A program made the translations under genes and the position numbers. 64,000 nucleotides of DNA, taken from positions 198,914 through 262,913 of the forward strand of contig KV908492.1 of the NCBI GenBank assembly GCA_002005505.1, given 5' to 3'. The notes below the pieces were generated by a model. It was given only the letters and a program-made list of their open reading frames with translations. It was not told the DNA's origin and made no database searches. Source of the stretch: Botryococcus braunii (lineage: Eukaryota > Chlorophyta > Trebouxiophyceae). Of the stretch, positions 32,804-45,887 are shown one piece after another; the first letter of the stretch is position 1, and every line of letters starts with the position of its first letter.

Positions 32804-34429
32804 TTAATTAAAAGCAGGTCCTGACACACCCAATTTAGCCCTATGCTTCTCTAATGCAGCAGATGCCAGTGGTTTGGTAAACATATCTGCTACATTTTCA
32901 GATGTAGCAACATAGACAGGGTCAATCTGCCCCCAAGCCACTTTCTCACGTGCATAATGATAGCTGATGCTGATATGCTTAGTGAACTTTGACACTATGT
33001 GATTTTTCAAGTGCTGTATAGCCCCTTGATTGTCACAGAATAGCTTGACAGTCTTCACTGTGACTCCAAGCTCTTCCAGCATACCACCCATCCACATTAC
33101 CTCCTTTACTGCCGCAGCAGTCGCAACAAATTCAGCTTCCACAGTAGTTGTAGACACTGAAGATTGCTTCTTGCTGCACCAAGACACTGCTGACTCGTTT
33201 AGAAGAAAAACAAACCCTGTGGTTGATTTTCTTCCATCCAAGTCACCAGCAAAATCTGCATCCACGTATCCCACCAACTCATTGTCACCAGAGTTAGTGT
33301 ACGTTATGCCCATTTCCTTAGTGCAATTTTAAGTACCTCAGTACTCTTATAGCACCATTCCAATGCGCTGTCGTAGGTTGCCCCCTGAACCGACTCATAA
33401 CCCCCACAGCCTGAGCTATGTCAGGCCTAGTTGTGGTAGCTAGGTATTGTAGTGATCCCACGAGCTCCAGATACCTGTGACCCTCTGGCGATGGTGTACC
33501 TGCTCCTACTTGCTCACCACCAGCCCCCAAGGGTGGCTCTGGATTTTGTGAAGTGACAAATTTGTGAAGTGACAAATTTGTTTAAACCCATGCGCCATTG
33601 GAGTATCAACATCCCTGCCTTGTGCAGGAAGTCCATACTCCTCCACCAGCCTCTCAATTTTTAATACGTTAGTCATCTTGAGGCTCCCAGTGGTCTCATC
33701 TTTGGTGATTTCACATCCCAGAAATGATTTAATCTCACCAAGATCATGAATAGAGAAACTACAAGTGAGCTTAGATTTGACTTGCTCAATGGTTTCCCCT
33801 TCCTTGCATACAATCAATAAGTCATCAACATAAGTCAGCAAGTAAACATGTGACTCATGGGATTCCTTGTTGACAAACAGTGATGAATCGCTTTTGCAGG
33901 CAGTAAAGCCAAACTTGCTAAGCTCTTCAACAAGGCGCTTATGCCACGCGCGTGGGGCCTGCTTCAGGCCATACAATGATTTCAGAAGCTTACATACTCT
34001 ACTCGAATCACCATTAGAGAAACAGGGGGGTTGAGTTACATAAACTTCCTCCTCTAAGGACCCATTAAGGAAGGCAGTTTTAATGTCTACCTGATGTACC
34101 TTCCATCCCTTAGCATTTGCCAGATTCAGAAGCACACGCCTGGATGAGTGTGTACTGACAGGAGCAAAAGTCTCAAAATAATCCACCCCTGGTCTTTGTT
34201 TGCATCCTTGTGCCACAAGCCTCGCCTTGAACCTGATTACATCCCCAAAACCATCAGTTTTAATTGCATAAACCCACTTCAGTGGGATCACCTTGGCATG
34301 GGAAGGCTTGTGACAGTATTCAAATGTCTCGTGAGACTCAATTGAGTCCATTTCCTCATTCATAGCCTCCTTCCAGTATACCCATTGAGGTGAATTCCTC
34401 GCCTCAAACCAATCGTTAGGGATTTTTAC
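32804..34429 (-). pseudogene. Element H RT-RNase H (C-terminal part of gag-pol)
   Basis: RT from FEARNSPQWVYWKEAMNEEM through the TFAPVSTHSSRRVL and LYGLKQAPRAWHK boxes to YLLTYVDDLLIV, then the connection and RNase H (YVDADFAGDLDGRKSTTGFV, FCDNQGAIQHLKNH, ATSENVADMFTKPL). At least one frameshift splits it: the frame 33506-34363 gives way near 33560, where the sequence AAATTTGTGAAGTGAC is locally duplicated, and another break lies near 33315. Its N-terminal half continues at 52390 beyond X4. It is closely similar to K. Confidence 0.9.
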
Positions 34430-35130
34430 TGTAAAAGGTTATGGGCAATGGCGTATCCTGTAAGCAAGCAGACAGGTCGTAAGTTCGTGCCTCTTCAGCT
34501 ACAGTCCTTGACGACTGTCTGCTCTTTAGACACATGCAACTGCATGAACAAGACTGGCATCCTTATGTGCCCAGTATCTTTCCAAACCAGTTCCGTTACA
34601 TGTTGATCTGTCAATGAGCATCTACACACGGATAAGCTCCTGACGGCTGAAAGCAAGTACCTTCCTATACTCAATCAAGACTCCGTCCCTTAGCTGTTTG
34701 GGAGACTTGATTGTCCACTAAGATGGTTCACTTACAAACAAGCAATCAAACATGAACACATTACCAATACACACCCTGCGTCACCGCACCTGTAAGCAAG
34801 CAGACAGGTCGTAAGTTCGTGCCTCTTCAGCTACAGTCCTTGACGACTGTCTGCTCTTTAGACACATGCAACTGCATGAACAAGACTGGCATCCTTATGT
34901 GCCCAGTATCTTTCCAAACCAGTTGCTCGACTATGCGGTGATCGCAGCTTTAATAGTCCTTTCACACTAACGCGTAATCTAAATCAGATTGTACCTTATG
35001 TTCGAAATAGACCTCATCCGAACGTGTCTTGAGGTACCTTATGTGGATAGTGGACCCGTATCCTAATAATGTACATTTGAAGATCACCTAAAGCACAAGG
35101 CATTCTATAATGTATGTTCACAACTCAACA
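34430..35130 (-). repeat. X4 3' LTR
   Basis: 701 bp, preceded on the coding side by the polypurine tract GCAAGGGGAAG. It has the same internal 133-bp direct repeat as other X LTRs. Confidence 0.94.
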
Positions 35131-35150
35131 CTTCCCCTTGCCTGCATGCT

Positions 35151-36971
35151 TTATGTGTATGTTCTCAAACCTAGTGAATCACGATGACCAACAAACACGG
35201 GCTTAGCAAGTGGCTTGGTCATAATGTCAGCCACATTTCGAGCAGATTCTAGATAGAGGATATCTACCTGCCCAAGTGCCATAGCTTCCCTAGCATAGTG
35301 GAAGCTTACTGCAACATGCTTTGTGAATTTGGAATAAAGGGGGTTCCGTAAATTGGAAATGCATCCTTGGTTGTCACAGAAAATTTTGACCCTCCAAGGT
35401 GCAGCTCCAATCTCTTCCAAGAAGCCCCTAAGCCAGTTGGCTTCCTTCACAATATGGCCGGCTGCCATAAACTCGGCTTGCACAGTTGAGGTAGCAACTG
35501 AGCTCTGCTTCTTGCTTCCCCAAACCACGGCACTACCATAGACTGATAGAACATAGCCAGTGGTGGAATACCTGTGGTCCAGGTCCCCAGCATAGTCGGC
35601 ATCAACATAGCCTTCTAGCTCAGGCCCCTTTCCACCCAGAGTAAGAGCTAATTCTCTCGTATCTCTCAAGTACTTCAGCACTCGAATGGCCTCATTCCAG
35701 TGTGAGGTAGTGGGTGTCATTCTATACCTTGACAACACTCCAACAGCCTGAGAAATGTCAGGCCGGGTCGTATTGGCAATATATAGCAACGATCCAATCA
35801 ACTCACAGTACCGATGACCAGGTGGCAGTGGGGTACCTGCCCCATGTGACAAACCATCCGAGGACTCGGGTCTGCTGCTAGCCACGAAGTCCTTGGACAT
35901 GGGGGTATCAACCACACGCCCATCATCAGCAACACCAAACTTTTCCACAAGAGCATCAATCTTGGGAGTGCAACTCATGGAAATAGTGCTCTGAACTCTA
36001 TTGCGTAGGACCTGACACCCCAGGAAATCATTCACCTCTCCCAAATCATGGATGGTGAAGTCCTTCTTCAACAACTCTTTCCCCCACTCAATCTCTGCAA
36101 CCAATCTGGCAACTATGAGAAGATCATCAACATAAACAAGAATAAAGGACAGGTTGCCATCAGGGGCCCTCCTGATGTATACACCCGCATCACTCTTGCA
36201 CACACTATACCCCATCACGCTCAACTTGTCGGTCAAGGTCTTGTGCCAAGCCCGTGGGGCTTGTTTTAGACCGTATAGTGCCTTCCTGAGCTTGCACACA
36301 ACCCTCGTGTTGCCATTCTCAAATCCTGGTGGTTGGGTCACATAGACCTCTTCCTCCAACTCTCCATTGAGAAAAGCCGTCTTGATATCCACTTGGTGGA
36401 TCTCAAGATTCTGTGTGGCAGCCACTGCCAGCACAGCCCTCCTTGCCCCATAGCTGCTGGTGGGTGCAAATACCTCCCCAACATCTATCCCAGGGATCTG
36501 TCTACACCCTTGGGCAACTAACCTCGCTTTAAAGCGAGTAACATTCCCATGTGCATCAATTTTAGCGGAGAATATCCAATGGACAGGAATAACTTTTTGT
36601 CCATGTGGTCTGTCCACATACTCTAGAACCTCATGGGTACCAAGGGAATCCATCTCTTCCCTCATTGCTTGTTGCCAAAAATCCCACTGAGGGGAGCATT
36701 GGGCTTCCCTCAGGTTAGATGGCACGTGAACCTTTCCCAGCTTGACATAAGGTACATTTTGTACCTTATGCTGAGACTCTGCAGTACTGTCAGCACTCCT
36801 GGGACTGTTGTCTTTTATATCCCTCTGATCCTGGTTCCCAGAATAAGGTACATTTTGTACCTTATGTTGAGATCCTGCAGTACAGCCAGAACTGCCAGAG
36901 CCCTCCCCAACTCTCTCTCTTGAACTGCCAGACTCATGCGCTCCACCATAACAATCTCTCACCTGTCTCAA
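35151..36971 (-). pseudogene. X4 RT-RNase H
   Basis: 606 codons without a stop. RT: QWDFWQQAMREEMDSLGTHE, VDIKTAFLNGELEEEVYV, ALYGLKQAPRAWHK, and FILVYVDDLLIVAR (catalytic YVDD). RNase H: YVDADYAGDLDHRYSTTGYV, FCDNQGCISNLRNPLYSK, and ARNVADIMTKPLAK. It is in a different frame from the upstream integrase frame (36968-38737). The break lies at a GA/CT microsatellite near 36990-37012, where slippage would explain the shift. This is the best-preserved RT of family X in the window and the reference for the truncated copies. Confidence 0.92.
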
Positions 36972-38737
36972 TGCAGGTGGAAGCAGCAGCTCTCTCTCTC
37001 TCTCCTGGACTCACACCTAGGTACACTACTCTGACTTTCCTGAGCTGCGCCTACTGTGTTTGGCTGCACCCCATAAGCGTGACTGGTTCCCAGCTCAACT
37101 TGGCTACGTGCTTCCCCTGCTGCTGGCACTTCTAGCCCACTACTCTTCTCGCTAACATCTTCTCCAAGCATAGCTTCCCCTGTCTCAACCTGCCTCTGCA
37201 AATCAGGGAGACCTACCAAGGGTGGCTCACTCACAAGTACCTGGCCTGAGCCAGGGTCATGCATGGGGACCCCTACTGAGTCCCTCCTAGCCTGGCGCTG
37301 TTCATAACGCTGATCCCTTGTGAGGGTGGTTCCTAGGGGAAGTCTATGTTGAGACTTCCTCTGGAACCTGACCCCCTCCTGCATCTTCTGCAGTTTGTCC
37401 AGCTGCGAGTGCGCTTCAGCACCCCCCCCCCCCCGAGCTAAATTTTGAAGATGGCCCAGCACTGACCATGACTGCTGTGAGGTCTCTGAAGTGGCAGGGG
37501 AACCATCCTGGCTGCTGGGGGCTCCAGCCACAGGTCCGACTGAGCTCCTCAGCCTTCTGTGATCCTCTGGAGAGCTGGCAGTGGTAGCAGGAGATCCAGT
37601 GGGCTTGCACTCCACCACTGGGTCATCCTGTGCTTCCCAAAAATTCACGGGAATGGCTGTTGGTGAGCTGGGGACATTGGAATTGCCTCCCCTGCCCTGC
37701 GAGGACGCTCCTGAGAGCCATTGAGAGGATCCAGGTTGCACCTTAGACATACCCACTCTCTCCCCTCCTCTCAAATGCTCAAGGAATGTAACATCCCTGC
37801 TCTCTTTCCATACACCATTGCCTACGTACACTCTATAGGCCTTGGACTGTGGGCAATACCCAGTGAACATGCCTGGAATGGTCTTTGGTCCAAATACAGA
37901 CCGCTGACCTGGGGGAATGTGAACATGTGCCACACAGCCCCATGTGCGCAAGGAAGCAACATCAGGCTTTACCCCATAGAACATCTCAGTAGGGGTTAGA
38001 GGCCTGCCTGTGGTGAGGCCCACGTTGTAAAGCAGGGTGGCAGACTCCAGTGCCTCCTTCCACAAGGAAGGGTCTGCTGCAGCGTGCACCAATAGGGTCC
38101 TTGTGCGCTCCTTCAGAGTCCGATTCATGCGCTCAGCAAGTCCATTTTGCTGAGGCGTGGATGGAGCTGATGTCTCCATTTTAGTGCCCTGTTGAGCACA
38201 AAATTCTTTGAACTGCTGATTCAGAAATTCTGTCCCTCTATAAGATCTCACACACTTCACCACTTTCTCATGAAATGTCTGCCAGTACTTCAAGAGCTCA
38301 ATGAGGGCCTTGGGAATGGCTTCTTTCGACTTCACTGCCAATGAGGCTATCAGATGGGATTTTACATCAACCACAGTAACCCAAAAACGCTCTCCCGTGA
38401 TTGCAGCTGGTGATATGGGACCCACAGTGTCCACATGCACTCTATCTAACACACTCTCTGCAGGCCTAGAGGAAGCTGGAAAGGGGGGGCGAGAATGTTT
38501 CCCTTGTATACATGACTCACACTGGGGAGAGCACTCTGAGCATGGAGCAAGGGACACATTGATCCCAGTGACCAGGTCTACGTTGTCCAACCTTGTCATA
38601 CTCTTAACCCCAGGATGCCCCAACCTTGCATGCCACAGTAGTCGATCTGTACACACGTGCCCTTTCCTGGCATGATACGAGGCAACATGAGGGCTGGACT
38701 GTGGCTGCGCATCATGCTGGCTCTTGACGGGACACAC
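36968..38737 (-). pseudogene. X4 integrase region
   Basis: 589-codon open frame. Gag-pre-integrase/HHCC finger: LLWHARLGHPGVKSM ... CSPQCESCIQGK. Catalytic core: VHVDTVGPI (D), SYRGTEFLNQ (the D-x-G-x-E-F position reads YRGTEF, so the second Asp is replaced by Tyr), and PQQNGLAERMNRTLKER (E). A long Ser/Pro/Gln-rich linker to RT includes a C/G homopolymer near 37420. The catalytic substitution and the frameshifts at both ends argue against activity. Confidence 0.9.
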
Positions 38738-38742
38738 CCATT

Positions 38743-39673
38743 CTAAAAAAAAAGCCCTCGCTCTCTGGCTATCTTACCAGACCAGCCTGCTGGGCCTTTC
38801 ATGGTAGTGTTCCCACCTGCACTGTCAGTGAGGAATGATGCTCCATCCTGAATGGCTCCTGTGACAGAAATCAGATTAGTGTGTGCAGTGGGCACACACT
38901 GCACATTATGCAGCCAAAACACCTCTTGTCTGGCATTGACCAGACACACAGACCCAGTTGCAACTATCCCTCCTTTGGCGTCAGAAGTGGCCAAATGAAG
39001 AGGGAGGGGTTGGGCATGCATGACTGGGTTGTGTAGTAAAGACAGATCATTTACAAGGTGCACCGATGCACCACTATCTATCAGCCACGAGGTACTGCAA
39101 GCCCCATGAGACGTAGGGGTAAGCACATTCAACGAAACGAACATAGGCTCACCAGCACCTGGAGGAGGTGGTGGTGGGAGATGCCAGCCTGGGAAGAAGG
39201 GGAAGAATAGTGGACACAGATCCAGGAGCATGTGAGGTTGACACGGGAGGGCCTCCTCTGGACTGGCCAGCATCCCACCAGCTGGCTTGTTGCTGAGGAG
39301 CTCCAGTGCCCCACCACGCAGCTGGGCCCGCACTTGCAGCTTGCATTGTGCCACGTAGAGCTTGCAGCCTCTTCAGTTCCAGGCACTCCCTCCAGAAATG
39401 TCCCGTCCCGTTGCAGAAGCGACACGCCAGTTCCTCCTTTGGCCTCCTGCCACGTCCAGAACCCTCGCCCCCTGCCTCCAGCGTTGTGAGCAGAAGGGCC
39501 ATAGGGGGCCTGACCATCAGCAGGTGCTCCAGCTCCCACTCCTGGTGCTGCTCCAGCGCCCGGTGCAGCTCCAGCGCCTTGGGGAGGCCCAGGGATTCCA
39601 CCCTGAGCTGGCACGGCTGCTGCAGCTGCTGCCATAACCGCTGCAGCTGATGCTGTGACTTGCACTGACTCTG
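38743..39673 (-). pseudogene. X4 gag C-terminus and protease
   Basis: Ala/Gly-rich gag tail (VQVTASAAAVMAAAAAAV), zinc knuckle CRFCNGTGHFWREC, Pro-rich linker, and protease WLIDSGASVHLVNDLS. Three frames are needed: breaks near 39470 and 39200, and a third at a nine-A run near 38745 that separates it from integrase. Gag resumes upstream at 46337 across G3. Confidence 0.88.
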
Positions 39674-40122
39674 TTTAACGAAGTGAGACGTGAACTAAGA
39701 TTTATAACAAGCTAAGCAAGGGTATCAGGCAAGGGTGACACCGAAGGTAGAAATCGAAGTTCCAATCCGTTACAAGTTCGCAGCCCTCCTCACGCAGGTC
39801 GTCCGAGTCTCCAAAGAACAATATATTATGACCAATAAAGATATTTCTAGATGCCTCCCTTGTAACAGAAAACCCAAAGACAATGATAACCACCCGAGTT
39901 CCTAGTCCACCTATGCGCGGATCCGGCTACGTCGTCCCTCTACGAGATGCTCTCGCGAGCATAACGATATGGATGACGAGAGGAGACCCACTAGGATATT
40001 ACAGTCATTTTCCTACACACAAGGACAACGAGATCTACTCGTATCCCAAAGGGCACGAAGAAACATGAACTACGCGCACATCCTACGTGAGACGCGTCGC
40101 GCTGACGCGGCATCTCACTACA
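39674..40122 (-). repeat. G3 3' LTR
   Basis: 449 bp. The U3 end carries an imperfect palindrome (GTGAGA...GCGTC/GACGC...TCTCAC) that could form a hairpin. A polypurine tract AAGGGGGGGAGTA (complement of 40123-40135) precedes it. Confidence 0.93.
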
Positions 40123-40801
40123 TACTCCCCCCCTTATTCCTGTGCGTCCCCGCGCAGAAGGCAGAGCGCAACAACAAACAGACAAGACAAACAAAGGAAC
40201 AAGACCTTCCAACATGCGGAGACTCAGACTTAGACCTACGGGCAACCCGCCTCCCGTGTTGCCAGACCCCAGCCGAATGCTGCGTATCGGGGTCCCCACC
40301 ATAATGCAATAAGAACAAGGATCAGGCATGACTAACAGAACAAAAGACAAAACACTGAGAGAAAAACGAAAGTCCACATGATGAACAGCCAAAATGAGAC
40401 ACAAGGGCAGAGCTAAAAGTCCAGATGTCCAAAAGTCCAGAGTCCAAGGGGAGTCCAATTTCCACATATAGTCCAGTATTACGCCAGTATTGCACCATAT
40501 TGATCAGGTGTGGTAGTGAAGTGAAAAGGCCATACACCTAATGTGCACAAAAATCTATCCAGGTAAGGGACCCATGGTCAACCCTACCGGGTAAGGCAGC
40601 CTTACCCTAGCCTATCCAAAGTCCATATGGCCATACAGAGAGACCCCTCCAAGGAGGGCCAACCGGTCGACGGGACCCTAAGGGTGGACCCTAGGAGTCG
40701 TGCCCTTGGGAGGCAATGGCGGGAGCCCGTGACTCTCTCTGTACTCTTCCACTTTCTTGTGGCAACAACGCGTGACCTGTGCAAGTTATTTCCAGCTATC
40801 C
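40123..40801 (-). other. G3 3' noncoding/degenerate C-terminal region
   Basis: Contains degenerate integrase C-terminal sequence near 40800-40920 (an IVDHKPLTGERGR-like stretch where a chromodomain would be expected) and about 650 bp of untranslated sequence up to the polypurine tract. It is present near-identically in G3' (49809-50487). Confidence 0.65.
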
Positions 40802-41350
40802 TCATTTGGCTCGTTCGGATCGTCCAGAGTGCGGCCGCGTTCGCCAGTGAGTGGCTTGTGATCCACAATGCCACCACACCCGGGATCCACGATACATCCA
40901 CACCCATGTCCTTAACAATTGTGCTAGAGTATAAGCATCAGCATTCATGGTTGTAGCAGCAAAATGAGCACACTTGCTAAGCCTATCCACAACAACCCAA
41001 ATCGCATCATGTCCACTTGGGGTCTTTGGGAGGTTAGTAATAAAGTCCATAGACACACTTTGCCACTTCCTTGCTGGTATTTGTAAGGGGTGAAGAAGAC
41101 CAGCAGGCAAAGTATTCCGAGCCTTGACTCGTTGACAAGAGTCACAATGAGCAACATAGGCTTTGACATCCTCATACATTCCCGGCCAATACCATTCCCT
41201 TGTTACAAGCTCGTACATGCGAGTTACTCCAGGGTGACCAACATGAGGTGGATCATGTAAAGCTTCCAAAATTCCACGTCGTAGGTTCTCCACGACAAGT
41301 TCCCCATCTTTCCTTTTCCTCAAACAATGCAGGAACATATTTCCGTCCAT
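40802..41350 (-). pseudogene. G3 integrase, internally deleted
   Basis: HHCC finger (HPGVTRMYELV ... HCDSCQRVK) and the first catalytic Asp (SMDFITNLP). After DAYTLAQLL the sequence jumps to out-of-frame C-terminal remnants, so the second Asp and Glu of the catalytic core are deleted. G3' has the same deletion, so it existed in the shared parent. Both copies must have moved using integrase supplied in trans. Confidence 0.87.
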
Positions 41351-42866
41351 TCCTCTCCCAAAAGCCTCCCTTTAGACTAACCTTCCTTCTATTCGCACGC
41401 GCTGCCAACCACGGATCGTATGTGTAAGCCTTCTCAAGTTTGCCAAGTAGGGATTCGTACCCATCGGTCTCGCGGGTAAGCTCACTCGGGCTGGCCAACC
41501 CGATTTGCTCCATCGTGCCGAGGGAGCTTGGGGTCTCGTGAGCGGGCCCCGGGAGCGTGACCTTGGGGACCTTGCGGACCCGAGCTGTGAGGGTACCCTC
41601 GACATCCCGGCTGGAGGGGGTGAGGGAGTCCGGACTGGTGCGCCGACGCTTGCGCCGGAGGGCAGCCCCGGCCACAGCAGCCCCATTGTCCCTCCCCCCA
41701 GGTCCAGGGTGTTGAGTGAAGTGACACCTGGAGAGCGGATCCGCAATGTTGGTCTTGCCCGGTTCCCATACCCATTCAATCTCAAACTCCTGCAGGCGCT
41801 CGGCCCACCGAGCCCTCCGAGGACTAAGCCCCACCTGTTGACCCAAGAAGGTGTTGCACTTGTGATCCGTCACCACCGTTACTGGCTTACCTAACAAATA
41901 ACATCTCCATTCCGTGAGAGCATACACTACAGCCAATAACTCCCGTTCCGTGGCACTGTAGTTCCTCTCGCTTGCTCCCAACTTTTTACTGAAATACGCA
42001 CAAACCTTCCCATCTTGAAATAGCACAGCTCCCACGCCGTAATCGCATGCATCGCACACTACCTTAAATGGCCGACGTACGTCCGGGAGTGTTAAGATAG
42101 GGGCACTTACCAAAGCTTCCTTTATGTTGTCAAATGCTTCCTGTTGTTCCTGTCCCCACTTCCAAGGTGCTTTTGCCCTAGAGAGAGCTGTCAATGGGGT
42201 TGCCAGGATACTGTAGTTCTGAATAAACTTTCGAAAGTAATTAGACAACCCAAGAAACCTCCTAACTTCCGTTACGTTTGTGGGCGTAGGCCACTCCTGC
42301 ACCACCTTGACTTTATCCATATCCACTTCCAACCCATTTTCCCCAATGATGTGTCCCAAGTATTTCAATTGTTTCTCAAAGAAAGAGCATTTGACAAGTT
42401 TTGCCAGGAGTTGGTGTTCGCGTAGACGGGTGAAAACTCTGTCCAACTGCAGAAGGTGCTCCTCTTCCGTTTTGCTATAAATGAGCACATCATCCAAGTA
42501 TACAACCACAAAGCCTTCCCTTAATAAGTCGTGAAAAACCTCATTCATAAGCCGTTGAAATGTCGCGGGCGCGTTGGTCAAACCAAAGGGAAGTACAAGA
42601 AATTCGTACAAGCCAAAAGGGGTCCTGAAGGCAGTTTTAGGCACGTCCTCCTTGCGAAGTCGCACTTGATGGTACCCAGACAACAAGTCCAAGCTCGAAA
42701 ACACCTTGGCTCCCTTAAGCCTATCCAACAGATCGTCAATTCTGGGGAGAGGGTACCTATCCGAGATGGTAATTTTATTCAGGGGACGGTAGTCTATTAC
42801 CATACGCAAACTTCCATCCTTCTTTCTAACAAACAAAACAGGTGATGCAAATGGTGAGCAACTTGG
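41253..42866 (-). pseudogene. G3 RT-RNase H (C-terminal segment)
   Basis: Downstream of the solo [47 protein letters not shown] (catalytic YLDD), and RNase H PFKVVCDACDYGVGAVLFQDG ... DHKCNTFL ... WEPGKTNIADPLSR. The frame ends at 41253 through a frameshift shared with G3'. The RT is joined upstream across the insertion to GLIRPS at 43342. Confidence 0.9.
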
Positions 42867-43341
42867 TGTGATGGAATGTAGGGATTTCCCGGCATTTCTG
42901 GACATTTCCCTTACCCCTAGCCTAGGCGCACATGTGGCGCACATGTCGTACGAGCAACGCGAGTACGCACGTGCCTAGCGTCTAGCCTTGGCTTCCTAGC
43001 CGTCGAATTCCATTGGATAGTTATGGACGTTACTCTCATAGTAGGATTCTAGGATATTTTCTAGATACTATTGTAGAGGTTTGGTGGACTAGTGCGCTAC
43101 CATTGGAGGAACGTGAACACACGATCACGAACCACGGGAAGGAACGGATAGAGACGTAAGCCACGGGAAGACACGCACTCAGGTAATTTGGAAGCTTAGT
43201 AGACCACAAGTAGGGAGTGGAAGCTCCGTGAGGTGGGGGTTACTTGTAATTGGAAAGAGCGTCCAACTTGTCGGCCATCCGGCCTTGTCTCTCTCTCTCT
43301 CACAACTTGGAAATTCTCCCTAACTTGTGCATTCTACGACA
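42867..43341 (-). mobile_element. Solo LTR (475 bp) inside G3 RT
   Basis: TGTGATGG...CTACGACA with a perfect CTTGG duplication (minus strand CCAAG) at 42862-42866 and 43342-43346. Removing it restores the RT reading GLIRPS-CSPFASPVLFV. It belongs to a further LTR family not otherwise seen here. It contains a CT microsatellite near 43288. Confidence 0.93.
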
Positions 43342-44588
43342 CTTGGCCTGATCAATCCCAATTTTAACAACTCATCAACCGTTTTTTCGCATTCCGCAAG
43401 CTCACTTGGAGCAAGACGGTACGCGGGCCTATTGGTGGGCCGATGTCCTTGTTCCAAATTTATTGTGTGAAACACTTCCCGCTCCGGGGGTAACCCCGGG
43501 AGTTGTTTTGCAAACAAGTCCTCATTTGCAAGTAACAAGTCTTTCAGGGCCTGTGGCTTGCCTTCCAACATGTCATTTATTTGATGAGTGAAAGTCATAC
43601 CGGTACTACTGGGGGGTTTTGTGACGACGGGGGTGTCGTCCATAGGTTTGTCGGTGTCCGCCAGGTCGGCCTCACTTGAGGCTTCCTCCCCGGTGATGTC
43701 CACCAGTTCAGCCTGCTCATTCACAAGCACAGTATACAAACAAACCTTCCAAACATCTTGACCCTTCCATCCTTTTCCATTCCTATCCTTCCTTCCTTCC
43801 TTCCTCTCTTGTGCTTGTAAACCCCAAACAAGTTTTGGCCCCACTGGTAACGATGAATTTGCGTGTTTTAGGGTGACCCACTTCCCATTATGTCTAAATT
43901 GAGCAGCCTTCACACAAAAATCAATTGAGACTCCTCTTTCTTCCATCCAGTCCTGCCCCAAAATCATGTCTACCCCATCAATCATAGCAGGGCTTACAAT
44001 GAAGTTGTGACGGGAAGTTATACCAGGCTTGAGTGTAAACGACACATCTATCGTTCCTTTCGTATCGGACACACTTCCATCAGCAAGAGTCACGGATATG
44101 CATGCGGGTTTGTATCGCACCCCTAGCCCTTGCAAAGTATCACTTTTAATAAACGAATGAGATGCCCCACTATCAAACAACACTGAAAGGATTTTCCCCT
44201 TAACATTCGCCGGAAAGGTCATAGCTAGCGGAGAGTCAGTAGTAACACTTCCCACGGTGAGTGTGGGTCTTGGGGGAACCACACAACATACAAAAGAGAA
44301 TGGGTATACACTAGTTTGACCATTCATGTCCACCGCCTGTCCCTTCCTTCCTGAACACACTTCCACAATCCTTCCTTGCATACGGTGAGCATAGAGACTC
44401 TTACTTTTCCAAGTTTTCCTTCCCACAATGAAACAACAAGTGAGGGACGGGTTGCACCTTTGTTCCCATAAAAACTTGGAAATCTCAGATTCAGCCTTCC
44501 TAACATTTGGCACCACAAGGTTCACCCCTTCCTTTCCCAAATTGGAGGCCACAAGAGAGTGCAAAACATGCAAGCAAGTGGCATCCAT
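43342..44588 (-). pseudogene. G3 protease and RT N-terminus
   Basis: The frame begins after gag in the -1 frame (shift at about 44605). The protease is VLFDSGASHSFIKSD (about 44175) with the ILGQDWMEERG flap-side segment. RT thumb-side motifs follow (LPGLPPEREVFHTINLEQG, RPAYRLAPSELAECEK, LLKLGLIRPS) before the solo LTR interrupts it. Loss of continuity with gag could be a programmed -1 frameshift or a mutation; no classical slippery heptamer is obvious. Confidence 0.88.
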
Positions 44589-44599
44589 GGCTTCAGAAT

Positions 44600-45815
44600 T
44601 TACTTTTGAGGATTATGCCCCGGCCCTTTTCCCTTCCAATGTGCTCCCCGGCCACCACGGCCCTTCCACTGCCCACCTCGAGCTTGATTAGAGGGGAAAG
44701 GAGGAGGTGGGGGCAATTGACTGTCGCGCCTGCTCTTCCTTTGCAAGTAGTCCCGCTTGCCCTGACATTGCCATTGCTCGTGACCAAAGTTTTTGCAGAA
44801 ATAACACTGGCGCTCGGAGGGGACGCTTGTCCGAGAATCTAACTTCCCACCAACGTTGTGTCCGACGGCTCCAAGCACAGGCACCTGGGTGAATCCCGGA
44901 AAGTATGCCGGCGTGCTTGTTGGAGTCCTCTTCACAACGTTGAGAACCTTCCTTCCTTCCTGTCCCCTCAGCATCCCCCCTGATTTTAAGTTGCTTTCAT
45001 ATTGCACCACATAAGTGCACAATGAGTCGAGGCTTGTGAACCTGACACCAGTTTGAGGGTTAACTGTGCAAGCAACTCTAATAGGAGCATTCAGGCCTTT
45101 GAGGAACATATATATTTTATCATTTTCGCAGATGTCATGTTCGGTTTCTACATCACTCAACAAGGAAATAAACCTTTCTATGTATCTTTCAACGCTTTCT
45201 TGCCCTTGATAAACATGGTCTAATTTCTGCCGGGCAGCCATAACCAAATCTGTAGAGTCGTATCGATTTCCCATAAAATTTTTAAAGTCTTCCCATGTTG
45301 GCTCTGTTTGACCTCCTTCCCTTTCCTTCCTTTTGAGGTATGTCCCCCACACCTTTGTAGGTCGCTCCTCCATACATTGCAGCGCGACTGCCACCCACTT
45401 GTCCCTTGACACATTTGAAATGTTCACATATGATTCCACCTTACTAGCAAAGAATTGGAAGCTTCCTCTTTTTCCTGTAAACATGGCTGGTGTAGGCACA
45501 CGCACGACGTTAGTGGTGGATGACGTCCGCTTGGATGCTCGTTCTCCCTCCAAGGCCTCAATCCGCTTCAATAACCGTAGAATTAGGGATTTAGTCTTAT
45601 TTTTCTTCAAGGGTGTCTTCAAAGGAGTGGGTTTGGGTTTCGTTTTGGGTGTGGTCGGTTTGGGCGATGGGGCCAGATGCAATTCCGTTTCGGACTCTTC
45701 CAAAAGATCATCGACTTCAATACCTTCCTTTTCCAAACCTTCCAAAATTTCTTTCTCTTTAAGGGGGAGACCGGAGTACTTTTTTTTCCTTTCCGTTTAA
45801 CCGCCATCATATCAA
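44600..45815 (-). pseudogene. G3 gag
   Basis: Lys/Pro-rich N-terminus, capsid region (TPAMFTGKRGSFQFFASKVESYV ... DSTDLVMAARQKLDHVYQGQESVERYIERFISLL), and a zinc knuckle CYFCKNFGHEQWQC, then a Gly/Arg/Lys-rich tail. The probable ATG at about 45807 is separated from the main frame (up to 45745) by a shift at an eight-base A run (nine would restore frame). The identical lesion or slippage site is in G3'. Confidence 0.9.
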
Positions 45816-45887
45816 TGGAACAATGCAATTACAACCTTCCCTACGTCTCCCTTCGGTTCGAGGCTCTAACCGCCTCGCCGATACCAA

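Noticed and set aside
39129..39665. Large minus and plus open frames around 39.1-39.7 kb and 30.6-31.2 kb as separate genes
   Set aside because: They are frame shadows of the GC-rich X-family gag; only the frame with the zinc knuckle and DSGAS protease is real.
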